A DNA stretch of 16,610 nucleotides, from positions 1-16,610 of the forward strand of contig DATGSF010000165.1 in assembly GCA_035302865.1 (NCBI GenBank), written 5' to 3'. The DNA is from DATGSF01 sp035302865. GTDB taxonomy: Bacteria; Bacteroidota; Bacteroidia; Chitinophagales; Chitinophagaceae. Under the pieces are notes generated by a model, which had not been told where the DNA came from, ran no database searches, and saw only the letters and a program-made list of their open reading frames with translations. A program made the position numbers and the translations under genes. Below, piece after piece: positions 1 to 9,039 of this stretch (position 1 is its first letter; each line of letters starts with the position of its first letter).

Positions 1-3000
1 GAATGCGAAATTCCATTTGTTCTGCTCCTCTAAAGCGCGGACCATAGCGTCCAATTAACATCACTTTTTGTTTATCTTCCGCATACATTCCAAACTTCAA
101 ATGCGCTTCTCCATTTAAAAACAAATCAATTTTATCATCAAAATCACTAATTGTCATTTTAGTAAAAGGCTTTCCTGAACGATTAGACACTCCAGAAAAT
201 GCATCTGAAACAGTACCAGCAATTCTAATATTAGGTACATCTCTATAATTTTCTAATTGATTAATTGGGACTATATTAAAGTGCTTAAATTCAAAACTAT
301 ACGCATCCAAAGGATGTCCTGATAAATATATCCCTAAAACCTCTTTTTCTTTTTCTAACAAATAAAAATCAGACCATTCTTCAACTTCATACATGGCAGG
401 TTCTGGTATTTCTGGCATTTGCTCTTCACCAAACAATGAATTTGACATAGTAGCCATTCCTGCTTCATAACTAGCTCCATATTTTATAACCCTTTCTATT
501 CCAGTCATTCCATCTTCATTTGAAGTTTCAATTAACATAGCTCTATGCAAATCTGAAAAACAATCAAAAGCTCCGCCTAATGTTAATGCTTCAATAGATC
601 TTTTGTTAACTGTTCTTTTATTTACTCGACGAATAAAATCAAAAATATTTTCAAAGCGACCGTTTTCTTCTCTTTCTCGAACAATTTCATCAACAGCAGC
701 TTCCCCTACACCTTTTAATGCACCTAAACCAAATCTAGCTACTCCTTCCTTATTTACTGAAAAACCTTTTAAAGACTCATTAATATCTGGACCTAAAACC
801 TTAATTCCCATACGTTTACATTCCTCCATAAAGAAGGTAATTTTATCCAGAGAGTTTTGGTTATTCAATACCGCTGCCATATATTCAGCCGGATAATGCG
901 CTTTTAAATAAGCAGTTTGATAAGCAACAAAAGCATAACAAGTAGAATGAGACTTATTAAAAGCATATTGTGCAAAAGCTTTCCAGTCATTCCATATCTT
1001 TTTCAATTTATCCTCAGGATGCCCATTAGCTGTAGCACCATCAATAAACTGCTTTTCCATTTCATTCAACACAGATTCTTGCTTTTTTCCCATTGCTTTA
1101 CGAAGAACATCTGCATCACCTTTTGAAAAGTTCGCCAATTTTTGTGATAACAACATCACCTGTTCCTGATATACAGTAATTCCATAAGTTTCCTCCAAAT
1201 ATTCCTCCATTTCAGGTAAGTCATACTCTATCTTTTCATTTCCATGTTTTCGCGCAATAAAATTTGGAATATATGCTAACGGTCCTGGTCGATACAATGC
1301 ATTCATAGCAATCAAATCTCCAAATTGATCTGGCTTTAAATCCCTTAAATGTTTTTGCATTCCAGGGCTTTCAAACTGGAATGTACCATTAGTATCCCCT
1401 CTTTGATATAGTTCGTATGTTTTGGCATCATCTAATGGAAGACTATCTAAATCTATTTCAATACCGTGATTTCTCTTTATTAAAGCTAAAGCATCTTTTA
1501 GAATTGTTAATGTTTTCAATCCTAAAAAGTCCATTTTAATTACTCCTGCATCTTCAATAACTGATCCATCAAATTGTGTGATTAATAAGTCTACATCACG
1601 TACTTTAAAAACGGGAATCAATTCCGTCAAATCACTAGGTGCAATAATGATTCCTGCAGCGTGAATTCCAGTATTCCTTATGGACCCTTCAAGGTTTTCC
1701 GCCTCTTTTAATACTTTTCCAGTTAAAACAGAGGTATCCTGCCTGAGATTTCTTAGGTTTTGAACTAGTTGTAACTCATCTTCCTTTAAATCTTCTTTTT
1801 CTTTTAGACTCTTAATACCACTTTTATCTGGTGAAAAAGGAGCATTAAGCAGTCGTTTTAAAGAAATCCCAGGTCTATCTGGCACCATTTTTGCCAATTC
1901 ATTAGATTGTTGTAAAGGCAAATCCATTACTCTAGCGACATCCTTAATACTGCTTTTAGCTGCCATAGTACCATAAGTAACAATATGTGCTACTTGGTTT
2001 TGGCCATATTTTTCAACTACATAATCAATTACTTTTTGTCTTCCCACATCATCAAAATCCGTATCAATATCTGGCATAGATTTACGATCTGGGTTCAAAA
2101 AACGCTCAAATAGTAAATTATATTTTATTGGGTCAATATTCGTTATTCCAATACAATAAGCTACAGCACTTCCAGCAGCGGAGCCACGACCTGGACCAAC
2201 TAAAACCCCTAAGTCTTTTCCCGCTTGAATAAAGTCAGCTACGATTAAAAAATACCCTGCAAAGCCCATTGTTTTAATCGTAAAAAGTTCAAAGTTTAAA
2301 CGTTCTTCAATTTCTGGTGTAATTTCTTTATATCTTTCTCTAGCACCTTCATAAGTTAGATGATGTAAATAAGCATCTTGGTCTTCATTGAATTCAGCAG
2401 GAACCTTAAAGTGTGGTAATAATATATCTTTCTTTAATTGCAGTGGCTCAATCTTTTCAACTATTTGATTTGTATTATCTATAGCTTGAGGTATGTCCTT
2501 ATAAATATTAGACATTTCCTCTGTAGTTTTAAAATAAAACTGATCATTAAAAAAGCCAAAACGTTGATTTTTAGTAGCAGGACTATTATCATCATAATCT
2601 TTACGAATTGGAGTACTTTGTTTTTCACCAGTATTTAAACAAAGTAGAATATCATGTGCATTATAGTCTTCCCTATCTAAATAATGGGAATCATTAGAAG
2701 CTATTACCGGAACTTTATATTTTTCAGCAAATTTTAATAATACATGATTGACTTTTTCCTGATCTTCCATTCCATGTCTTTGGATTTCCACATAAAAATC
2801 TTCTCCAAATAAATCCAACCACCATTTAAATAATTTTTCTGCTTCTTCCTCTGTATTTTTCAAAATAGCTTGTGGAACTTCCGCACCAATGCAACAAGTG
2901 GTTGCGATTAAACCTTCATGATATTTTAGAATCAACTCCTTATCAATACGTGGATATTTCCCATATAAACCTTCCATATAACCTAAGGAGCACAGCTTGG

Positions 3001-3358
3001 TTAAATTCTCATAACCTTTTTTGTTTTTTGCTAATAATAGTTGATGGTAGCGAATATCTCTCCCTTCTTTTTTAGTAAAGCTTTGTTTATGCCTATCTTC
3101 TACTAAATAAAATTCACATCCTACTATAGGTTTAACCGTAGGTTCTTTAATTTCCTTTCCATATTCATCTTTTCCAACAACTTTTGTGTTTTTCCAAGCT
3201 TCTGCCACAAAATTAAACACCCCAAACATATTTCCATGATCAGTCAATGCTACAGCAGGCATTTCATCAGCCAAGGCTTTTTTAAACATTGATGATATGG
3301 AAGTTCCTCCATCTAATAAGGAAAATTGTGTATGATTATGCAGGTGTGAAAACTTCAT
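1..3358 (-). CDS. dnaE: DNA polymerase III subunit alpha (partial, C-terminus beyond left edge)
   Basis: Catalytic subunit of the replicative DNA polymerase, acting in the cytoplasmic replisome. The frame is open without a stop for about 1,119 codons from the ATG at 3358 to the left edge. The N-terminal PHP domain (about residues 1-290) starts with HLHNHTQFSLLDG and has LTDHGN (D40, H41), GCE (E82) and SNDSHYL (D223, H225). The palm has GPGRGSAAGS and PDIDTDF with the metal-binding aspartates D430 and D432. The third is D610 in KMDFLGL. A helix-hairpin-helix with GLGALKGVG lies near residues 873-890, and an OB-fold starts near residue 1040. All three polymerase aspartates are present, so it should be active. 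A roughly 20-residue insertion between the first PHP motifs and GCE is, from memory, seen in other Bacteroidota DnaE proteins. The missing part probably carries the rest of the OB-fold and the C-terminal subunit-binding region. It follows dusB after 203 bp, and I found no convincing promoter there. Confidence 0.97.
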   Translation of the reverse strand, partial: MKFSHLHNHTQFSLLDGGTSISSMFKKALADEMPAVALTDHGNMFGVFNFVAEAWKNTKVVGKDEYGKEIKEPTVKPIVGCEFYLVEDRHKQSFTKKEGRDIRYHQLLLAKNKKGYENLTKLCSLGYMEGLYGKYPRIDKELILKYHEGLIATTCCIGAEVPQAILKNTEEEAEKLFKWWLDLFGEDFYVEIQRHGMEDQEKVNHVLLKFAEKYKVPVIASNDSHYLDREDYNAHDILLCLNTGEKQSTPIRKDYDDNSPATKNQRFGFFNDQFYFKTTEEMSNIYKDIPQAIDNTNQIVEKIEPLQLKKDILLPHFKVPAEFNEDQDAYLHHLTYEGARERYKEITPEIEERLNFELFTIKTMGFAGYFLIVADFIQAGKDLGVLVGPGRGSAAGSAVAYCIGITNIDPIKYNLLFERFLNPDRKSMPDIDTDFDDVGRQKVIDYVVEKYGQNQVAHIVTYGTMAAKSSIKDVARVMDLPLQQSNELAKMVPDRPGISLKRLLNAPFSPDKSGIKSLKEKEDLKEDELQLVQNLRNLRQDTSVLTGKVLKEAENLEGSIRNTGIHAAGIIIAPSDLTELIPVFKVRDVDLLITQFDGSVIEDAGVIKMDFLGLKTLTILKDALALIKRNHGIEIDLDSLPLDDAKTYELYQRGDTNGTFQFESPGMQKHLRDLKPDQFGDLIAMNALYRPGPLAYIPNFIARKHGNEKIEYDLPEMEEYLEETYGITVYQEQVMLLSQKLANFSKGDADVLRKAMGKKQESVLNEMEKQFIDGATANGHPEDKLKKIWNDWKAFAQYAFNKSHSTCYAFVAYQTAYLKAHYPAEYMAAVLNNQNSLDKITFFMEECKRMGIKVLGPDINESLKGFSVNKEGVARFGLGALKGVGEAAVDEIVREREENGRFENIFDFIRRVNKRTVNKRSIEALTLGGAFDCFSDLHRAMLIETSNEDGMTGIERVIKYGASYEAGMATMSNSLFGEEQMPEIPEPAMYEVEEWSDFYLLEKEKEVLGIYLSGHPLDAYSFEFKHFNIVPINQLENYRDVPNIRIAGTVSDAFSGVSNRSGKPFTKMTISDFDDKIDLFLNGEAHLKFGMYAEDKQKVMLIGRYGPRFRGAEQMEFRI

Positions 3359-3524
3359 GTTTAATTGTATTTTTCTTTTTAAAGTATTATTCTTTTTGTT
3401 AAAATATGTTAATGATAAGATTTTTTCAAACTTTTATATCTCTTTGATCGTCTAAAGTATAAGAGCAATATTCATTGAAAATGAACCATTCAATAATAAT
3501 GTATCGTTTTTCTCATGTGTAACT

Positions 3525-3557
3525 ATCGAAAGCTGGTTTTAGCAACTGGCTTTCGAT
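3525..3557. terminator. Hairpin between dusB and dnaE
   Basis: A perfect 9-bp inverted repeat, ATCGAAAGC at 3525-3533 and GCTTTCGAT at 3549-3557, with a 15-nt loop that can form a further GTT/AAC pairing. It begins 4 bases after the dusB stop codon, so it may end or protect the 3' end of the dusB transcript. The T-run (TTTTT) follows on the plus strand, whereas the minus-strand side has no U-tract, so it is not a textbook terminator for dusB. The rest of 3359-3561 is AT-rich. It should contain the dnaE promoter, but no full TAnnTTTG box is visible. Confidence 0.45.
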
Positions 3558-3561
3558 TTTT

Positions 3562-4557
3562 CTATCCTATTTCTAATAGATTTTTGTACTTTTCTTTTAT
3601 TTCTTCTAATATAGAAAAAATTTCTATAGCTTCTAAGCTTTGCACTATTTTATGTCTTGTTTCTTTAATATTAGGTAAGCCTCTTAAATAGGAAGCATAA
3701 TGTCTTCTCATTTCTAAAATTCCTAATTTTTCTCCTTTCCATTGAATAGATGTTTTTAAATGCTCAATACAAGCATTCATTTTTTCTTCAATTCCTGGAT
3801 CGGGCAATTTTTCCCCAGTTTCGAGAAAATGTTTTATTTGTTGAAAAATCCAAGGTGCTCCAATGGAAGCTCTTCCAATCATGATACCATCAACTCCATA
3901 TTTATTTTTATATTCTAAAGCTTTTTCTGGTGAGTCTATATCGCCATTTCCAAAAATTGGAATTTTAATTCTTGGATTTTCTTTTACTTTTTGGATTAAT
4001 GTCCAATCTGCATGTCCTTTATACATTTGGACTCTTGTTCTCCCATGTATTGCTAAAGCTTGAATACCAACATCCTGCAACCTTTCGGCAACTTCTTCAA
4101 TATTTTTCGAATCTTCATCCCAACCCAAACGTGTTTTCACAGTTACTGGCAGATTAGTTGCTTTAACAACAGCTTCTGTCATTTTCACCATTTTAGGAAC
4201 ATCCTTTAGAATTCCTGCACCTGCACCCTTACAAACTACTTTTTTAACTGGACAACCAAAGTTTATATCTATCAAATCGGGTTGTGTAGCATCTACTATT
4301 TTTGCAGCCATCTCCATAGCTTCTTCATCTCCGCCAAATATTTGAATGCCAATTGGTCTTTCATAATCAAAAATATCTAGTTTTTGACGACTTTTTATTG
4401 CATCCCTAATTAGACCTTCGGAAGAAATAAACTCTGTATACATCAAATCTGCACCGTACCTTTTACATAAAGCTCTAAAAGGAGGATCACTAACATCTTC
4501 CATAGGAGCTAATAATAAAGGAAATGCTCCTAATTCTATTGAACCAATCTTCACCAT
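3562..4557 (-). CDS. dusB: tRNA-dihydrouridine synthase, DusB type
   Basis: Flavoenzyme that reduces uridine to 5,6-dihydrouridine in the D-loop of tRNA, using FMN and NADPH, in the cytoplasm. The 331 residues form a full-length family member. FMN-site start: LLLAPMEDVSD (residues 14-24). Catalytic cysteine: C102 in NFGCPVKKV. FMN- and RNA-binding positions: K141 in VKTRLGWD, H171 in IHGRTR, and the phosphate-binding GNGDI (203-207) and IGRA (227-230). The C-terminal helical domain (about 245-331) carries the RRHYASYLRG motif typical of DusB. The ATG at 4557 fits the family N-terminus and lies 21 bases downstream of a TATTTTTG promoter box. It reads toward dnaE, with a hairpin after its stop. 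Assignment to DusB rather than another Dus subgroup rests on the GCPVKKV and C-terminal motifs. Confidence 0.95.
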   Translation of the reverse strand: MVKIGSIELGAFPLLLAPMEDVSDPPFRALCKRYGADLMYTEFISSEGLIRDAIKSRQKLDIFDYERPIGIQIFGGDEEAMEMAAKIVDATQPDLIDINFGCPVKKVVCKGAGAGILKDVPKMVKMTEAVVKATNLPVTVKTRLGWDEDSKNIEEVAERLQDVGIQALAIHGRTRVQMYKGHADWTLIQKVKENPRIKIPIFGNGDIDSPEKALEYKNKYGVDGIMIGRASIGAPWIFQQIKHFLETGEKLPDPGIEEKMNACIEHLKTSIQWKGEKLGILEMRRHYASYLRGLPNIKETRHKIVQSLEAIEIFSILEEIKEKYKNLLEIG

Positions 4558-4578
4558 AATTATGGAAATTTAAGTTTA

Positions 4579-4586
4579 CAAAAATA
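4579..4586 (-). promoter_or_regulatory. Predicted -7 promoter element of dusB
   Basis: On the minus strand this reads TATTTTTG, a perfect match to the Bacteroidota -7 consensus TAnnTTTG. It lies 21 bases before the dusB ATG, giving a leader of roughly 15 bases, and just downstream of the terminator of the preceding operon. That places dusB in its own transcription unit. A -33 TTTG element is not obvious. Confidence 0.6.
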
Positions 4587-4631
4587 CGAATTAAACCAGA
4601 ATTTTCCCAGAACCTTAAATACGCTTTTCAT

Positions 4632-4665
4632 AAAAAAAGGAAAGTCCTTATAAGAACTTTCCTTT
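4632..4665 (-). terminator. Rho-independent terminator of the purQ-pepA-peptidase operon
   Basis: Perfect 10-bp inverted repeat, AAAGGAAAGT at 4636-4645 with ACTTTCCTTT at 4656-4665, around a 10-nt loop containing the self-complementary CTTATAAG. Read on the minus strand, the stem runs into seven Ts (4638-4632). It lies 24 bases after the stop of the dipeptidyl-peptidase gene. This is the clearest terminator in the window. Confidence 0.88.
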
Positions 4666-4689
4666 CTTCTACTTCATTAGTACCAAATT

Positions 4690-6846
4690 CTATTTTCTAA
4701 TGTCCATCTCTTCAATTAAATGCTTAGCATTTCCATATTTATCTACCAACCATAATACAAAACGAATATCTACTGCTATACATTTCTTATATTTATGATC
4801 AAAAGCTATATCTCCACTCATTGCTTCCCAGTTACCATCAAAAGCTAAGCCTATCAATTCTCCATTTCCATTAATTACAGGACTACCGCTATTTCCTCCA
4901 GTAATATCATTATTAGTTATAAAATTTGCCACTAATTTACCCTCTTCATTTGCATATTCTCCAAAATCTCCCTCTTCTACTAATCGTAAAAAATTAGGAA
5001 ATAAATCAAATTCATAATCACCTGGAATATACTTATCTACCAATCCATCGGTAGTTGTATAATAATCATACCATACCCCATCTTTTGGACTATACCCATT
5101 TACAGAACCATAAGTTACACGCATAGTGCTATTTGCATCAGGATAAAACAATTCTCCATCATTTTTCTTCATTAATGCAGCAATATATTGCTTCGACAAT
5201 TCTGATTTTTTACGATTAAATTCCATTGTTTTTGGCTGGAAGTTATTTCTATAGTTTTCTGTAAAGCTCCAAGCATATGTAATCAATGGATCATTTTTCA
5301 AAGTTTCATAATCTGGATTTTTAACGAATTTTTCAAATTTAGCATCATCAACTAATATTGAATTTCTAAAAACATATTTTGCAAATAAGTCAAAAGACTC
5401 TTCTGCAGATTCTCCTTTAAATTGTTCAAAAATAAAATCTTGAAATACAGAAGGGTGTTGTGATTTTGAAACTTCTTTATAAAATAAATGAGCTGTTTTT
5501 GCTAAAATTTCTTCATCAATTTTTGGAACCGCTGTTTTCTTTATTTGATCACGTGCTGATTTTAATGCATCCATTTGTTTTTTAATTTCTGCAGCATTAC
5601 CTCTCTTCTTTTTCAATAATTCTCCTAAGTCATAACTTTGATATCCTAAACGTACTAAATCAGAACCAAGTATAGCTTCAGAAAAATAAGTTACATGTTT
5701 AGCGATCGGACGATAATCATTATGCAACTCTTCAAACTCGGCTAATATTTTAGCATCTTTTTTACTATTTGCGTTTGCCCAATCTAAGAATTCCTTTTCT
5801 TGCTTTCTTTTTTCTTGAACAATTTTCAAACGTTTTAATTGTTCTGTTTGCCCAATAAAGTATTTCCAATAATTGGATATTCTACTATAATTTGAAGTCA
5901 ATTTTAAATTAACCTCAGGATTTTTTTTCATCTCTGCCATCATTATTTTCAAACGTAAGTCACGCGCTTTAACTAATGAAGGATTAACATCTTCAATGGC
6001 CATTTTCACTCCATAAGAAGTTTCATATCTATTAGTTCTCCCAGGATAACCCATAATCATTGCGAAATCACCTTCTTCTACACCTTTAAGAGAAACGGGT
6101 AAATAGTGCTTAGGTTGGTATGGAACATTATTTGAATTATAATTTGCAGGTTCGTTTTTCGCATTTGCATACACTCTAAATATTGCAAAGTCTGCAGTAT
6201 GTCTTGGCCAAATCCAATTATCAGTATCTCCACCAAATTTCCCTAAATTCTTAGGAGGTGTTGCAACTAATCGTACATCTGTATACACTTCGTGTACCAT
6301 TAGAATATATTGGTTACCATTATAAAAAGGAACAACTTTTGCAACATATTTTCCATTAGCTGATGCTTTGGTTTCTATCTCATTAATAATGGATTCTTTT
6401 CTCTTATCGGCTCTCTTTTTACTTCTTACATCCGTAGCGTTTTCAATCTCCTCTGTTACATCTTCCATATATTTAAGAAAACGAACAGACAAACCAGGAG
6501 CATGAATCTCTTCTTTTCTAGAACCTGCCCAAAATCCATTCTCTAAGTAGTTATTATCTACTGTACTTAAACCAGCAATATTTCCATAACCACAATGATG
6601 ATTTGTAATCAACAAACCTTCCTTTGAAATCATCTCGGCGGTACAACCTCCACCAAAATGAACAATAGCATCCTTTATACTTGCTTGATTAATACTATAA
6701 ATATCTTCAGCAGATAATTTTGCACCTAAGCGTTGCATTTCATCAATATTTTGTGCAATATATTTAGCAATCCACATTCCTTCATCAGCTTGCACTGCTG
6801 AAAACCATAATATACTTGCACTAAGTAATAGTAATAGTTTTTTCAT
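4690..6846 (-). CDS. Secreted S46-family dipeptidyl-peptidase, DPP7-like
   Basis: Serine exopeptidase that removes dipeptides from the N-terminus of oligopeptides, probably in the periplasm. The 718 residues match the usual S46 length of about 700. A signal peptide occupies residues 1-20 (MKKLLLLLSASILWFSAVQA), giving a mature start at DEGMW. The chymotrypsin-like triad is visible: H84 in TNHHCGYG, an aspartate in GGDTDNW (D207 or D209), and S653 in TGGNSGSP. A large helical insertion separates the two halves of the protease fold. The residue 18 after the serine is G671 (AFDGNWEAM). In characterised Porphyromonas enzymes this position is Gly in DPP7 (hydrophobic P1) and Arg in DPP11 (acidic P1). 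I therefore infer DPP7-type specificity. It is the last gene of the operon, 25 bp after the aminopeptidase gene and ahead of a strong terminator. Confidence 0.95.
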   Translation of the reverse strand: MKKLLLLLSASILWFSAVQADEGMWIAKYIAQNIDEMQRLGAKLSAEDIYSINQASIKDAIVHFGGGCTAEMISKEGLLITNHHCGYGNIAGLSTVDNNYLENGFWAGSRKEEIHAPGLSVRFLKYMEDVTEEIENATDVRSKKRADKRKESIINEIETKASANGKYVAKVVPFYNGNQYILMVHEVYTDVRLVATPPKNLGKFGGDTDNWIWPRHTADFAIFRVYANAKNEPANYNSNNVPYQPKHYLPVSLKGVEEGDFAMIMGYPGRTNRYETSYGVKMAIEDVNPSLVKARDLRLKIMMAEMKKNPEVNLKLTSNYSRISNYWKYFIGQTEQLKRLKIVQEKRKQEKEFLDWANANSKKDAKILAEFEELHNDYRPIAKHVTYFSEAILGSDLVRLGYQSYDLGELLKKKRGNAAEIKKQMDALKSARDQIKKTAVPKIDEEILAKTAHLFYKEVSKSQHPSVFQDFIFEQFKGESAEESFDLFAKYVFRNSILVDDAKFEKFVKNPDYETLKNDPLITYAWSFTENYRNNFQPKTMEFNRKKSELSKQYIAALMKKNDGELFYPDANSTMRVTYGSVNGYSPKDGVWYDYYTTTDGLVDKYIPGDYEFDLFPNFLRLVEEGDFGEYANEEGKLVANFITNNDITGGNSGSPVINGNGELIGLAFDGNWEAMSGDIAFDHKYKKCIAVDIRFVLWLVDKYGNAKHLIEEMDIRK

Positions 6847-6871
6847 AGATAGTTTATTTTCAAATTTCTAA

Positions 6872-8305
6872 TTAACTGTATTTGTTGATAAAATAATCCA
6901 TAAGCATTCGCAACCCATATCCTGTTCCGCCCTCTACTCTATAATCCTTTGTACTTGTAGTATGCGAAACTCCTGCTATATCAAAATGCACCCAGGGATA
7001 ATCTGTAAATTCTTTTAGAAAAGCTCCAGCAGTTATTGCGCCACCTTTTGGCCCTCCTACATTTTTCAAATCCGCTATTTCAGATTGTAGCAATTCTGTA
7101 TATTCTTTCCATAAAGGGAAAGTAACTATTTTTTCATTTTGGCGATATCCAGATGCTTTAAAATCTTCTATTGCTTGATTATCTGTTCCCATATTAACCA
7201 TTCCTGCATCTCCTACAGCAACGGAAGCAGCACCTGTAAGTGTTGCAAAATCAATAACTAAAGAAGGTTTATACTTTTGGGCATAACTTAATGCATCTGC
7301 TAATATCAAACGCCCTTCAGCATCTGTATTTAATACTTCCACAGTTTTACCTCCATACATTTCTATAATATCTCCTGGTACAATTGCGTCTGGACCAGGC
7401 ATATTATCTGTTGCGGGAATTAATGCTACAACATGAGTCTTCAATTTTAATTCTGCAATTGCTTTCATTGCTGCAATAACTATCGCTGCACCACTCATAT
7501 CTGACTTCATCCTATCCATGGAATTAAGTGTAGGTTTTAAACTTAAACCTCCAGTATCAAAAACAACACCTTTACCTACTAAAACAATAGGATTTTTATT
7601 TTTAGCCTTAATTGGATTATATTCCAATATATTAAATGTAGGCTCTTTAGTACTACCTTGATTCACCGCTAAAATCCCTCCCATTTTCAATTGAGCAATT
7701 TTTGCTTTTCCAAAAGTGCTTACTTTAAATCCGGCATCTTTTCCAATACTTTTAATCTCTTGCGATAATTGCTCTGCTGATAAATAACTATAAGGTTCAT
7801 TTACTAAATCTCGAGCTTTAAAAACTGCTTTTAGAACAATTTCCAATTCTTTAACTTGTGATGGACTTGCAGTATTATTGGAAAAATAGACCTTTTTTAA
7901 AGTGGATTGCAAATCTTTAGCATTCGATTTATACTTTAAAAACCTATAGGATCTTAGCAATACACCTTGAACAAACTCTTTAGCTAATTTTTCTTCTCCA
8001 TATAAGCTTTGTATATAAAGTATTTCTATTTGATGGTTTTTTATTTCTGAGATAAAAGATGCGCCCATTTTTCTGATAGCTTCCTGTTGTTCCCAAGAAA
8101 TATTTTCTTTATCTCCTATAAACGCCAACCATGACCAGCTGTTGTTTATCCATACTTTATATAAAAACTCAGAACCGGAATCATAAGTTTTTTTTAGTAA
8201 TTCTTTTTGATTTTGCTCTAATGGTATATTTTTTAAATCCTCCCATTTTTCCCATAAATATACAATACTACCTTGAGGATTTTTTTTTATTCCTAATTCA
8301 AACAT
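6872..8305 (-). CDS. pepA: Leucyl aminopeptidase, M17 family
   Basis: Cytosolic two-metal aminopeptidase, usually a hexamer, that releases N-terminal amino acids from peptides. The 477 residues have the usual layout: a variable N-terminal domain to about 160, then the catalytic domain. Metal and catalytic residues, by comparison with E. coli PepA: K245 and D250 in GKGVVFDTGG, K257 in LSLKP, D269 in MKSDMSG, and D328, E330 and R332 in NTDAEGR. All are present, so it should be active. No signal peptide is seen. The start lies 13 bp after purQ, indicating co-transcription and possibly translational coupling. A run of nine A's in the coding strand covers codons 6-9. It could work with the downstream secreted dipeptidyl-peptidase by completing hydrolysis of imported di- and oligopeptides. 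Symbol pepA is by family, and some Bacteroidota carry several M17 paralogues. Confidence 0.94.
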   Translation of the reverse strand: MFELGIKKNPQGSIVYLWEKWEDLKNIPLEQNQKELLKKTYDSGSEFLYKVWINNSWSWLAFIGDKENISWEQQEAIRKMGASFISEIKNHQIEILYIQSLYGEEKLAKEFVQGVLLRSYRFLKYKSNAKDLQSTLKKVYFSNNTASPSQVKELEIVLKAVFKARDLVNEPYSYLSAEQLSQEIKSIGKDAGFKVSTFGKAKIAQLKMGGILAVNQGSTKEPTFNILEYNPIKAKNKNPIVLVGKGVVFDTGGLSLKPTLNSMDRMKSDMSGAAIVIAAMKAIAELKLKTHVVALIPATDNMPGPDAIVPGDIIEMYGGKTVEVLNTDAEGRLILADALSYAQKYKPSLVIDFATLTGAASVAVGDAGMVNMGTDNQAIEDFKASGYRQNEKIVTFPLWKEYTELLQSEIADLKNVGGPKGGAITAGAFLKEFTDYPWVHFDIAGVSHTTSTKDYRVEGGTGYGLRMLMDYFINKYS

Positions 8306-8318
8306 TTTATTTTATTTT

Positions 8319-9008
8319 TTAGCTATTTATAATAGCTTCCAGAATTTTCTTTCCTTGTTCTGATCCCATAGATAATATAGATGCTCTTTCTGGATGTGGC
8401 ATCATTCCAAAAACATTTTTATTTGCATTACAAACGCCAGCAATATTGTTTACAGAACCATTAAAGTTTGCTTCTTCAGTAATTTCTCCATTTGCAGAAG
8501 CATAATAGAATAAAACTTGCCCATTTTCTTGCATTTTTTTCGCCTCCTCAGCTTCCACATAATAACGCCCTTCAGCATGTGCAATAGGTAATTCTATTAC
8601 TTCTTGATTTAAAGCATCACTAATAACATTTCCTCCTTCTGCACCTTTTAAGAAAACATTTTTACAATGAAATTGCATGCTTTCATTTTGCATTAAATAG
8701 CCTGGCAACAAATCAGCTTCACATAAAACTTGAAAGCCATTACAAACTCCTAAAACTTTACCTCCTTTTTCAGAAAAAGCTTTTATAGATTCCACAATTG
8801 GACTTCTGCTTGCCAATGCTCCACATCTTAGATAATCGCCAAAGGAAAAACCACCTGGCAAAATGATACAATCCTCTTTATTCATATGGCTCAAGTCCGT
8901 ATCTTTATGCCACAGAGTAAGCACCTCTTGATTTAATTCTTTTTCTAATGCATGGATCATATCTTGTTCACAAGTAGATCCAGGAAAAACTACGACTCCA
9001 AATTTCAT
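8319..9008 (-). CDS. purQ: Phosphoribosylformylglycinamidine synthase, glutaminase subunit PurQ
   Basis: Class I glutamine amidotransferase that supplies ammonia to PurL for step 4 of de novo purine synthesis (FGAR to FGAM). The 229 residues match stand-alone PurQ. Start motif: VVFPGSTCEQD. Oxyanion region: LPGGFSFGDYLRCGA. Nucleophile: C89 in GVCNGFQ. Rest of the triad: H205 and E207 in MMPHPERA. The motif PIAHAEGRYY (141-150) is also typical of PurQ. The ATG at 9008 gives the canonical family N-terminus (MKFGVVVFPG). It lies 30 bp after the membrane-protein gene and 13 bp before pepA. A separate PurQ implies a split enzyme (PurQ, PurS and small PurL) rather than the fused large PurL, but purS and purL are not in this window. 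Confidence 0.97.
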   Translation of the reverse strand: MKFGVVVFPGSTCEQDMIHALEKELNQEVLTLWHKDTDLSHMNKEDCIILPGGFSFGDYLRCGALASRSPIVESIKAFSEKGGKVLGVCNGFQVLCEADLLPGYLMQNESMQFHCKNVFLKGAEGGNVISDALNQEVIELPIAHAEGRYYVEAEEAKKMQENGQVLFYYASANGEITEEANFNGSVNNIAGVCNANKNVFGMMPHPERASILSMGSEQGKKILEAIINS

Positions 9009-9039
9009 AGTCTATTGTATTTTTTAAATAAATAATTTT

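Noticed and set aside
603..3075. Several short plus-strand open frames (603-896, 917-1126, 2438-2638, 2872-3075)
   Set aside because: All lie antisense inside dnaE, whose frame is continuous with intact catalytic motifs. Their products look like random hydrophobic translations.
3863..4157. Two overlapping plus-strand open frames inside dusB
   Set aside because: They are antisense to the central dusB coding sequence and show no start signals or family features.
8131..8322. Plus-strand open frame near the purQ-pepA junction
   Set aside because: It is antisense to the start of pepA, and its apparent membrane-like product arises from the T-rich complement of A-rich coding DNA.
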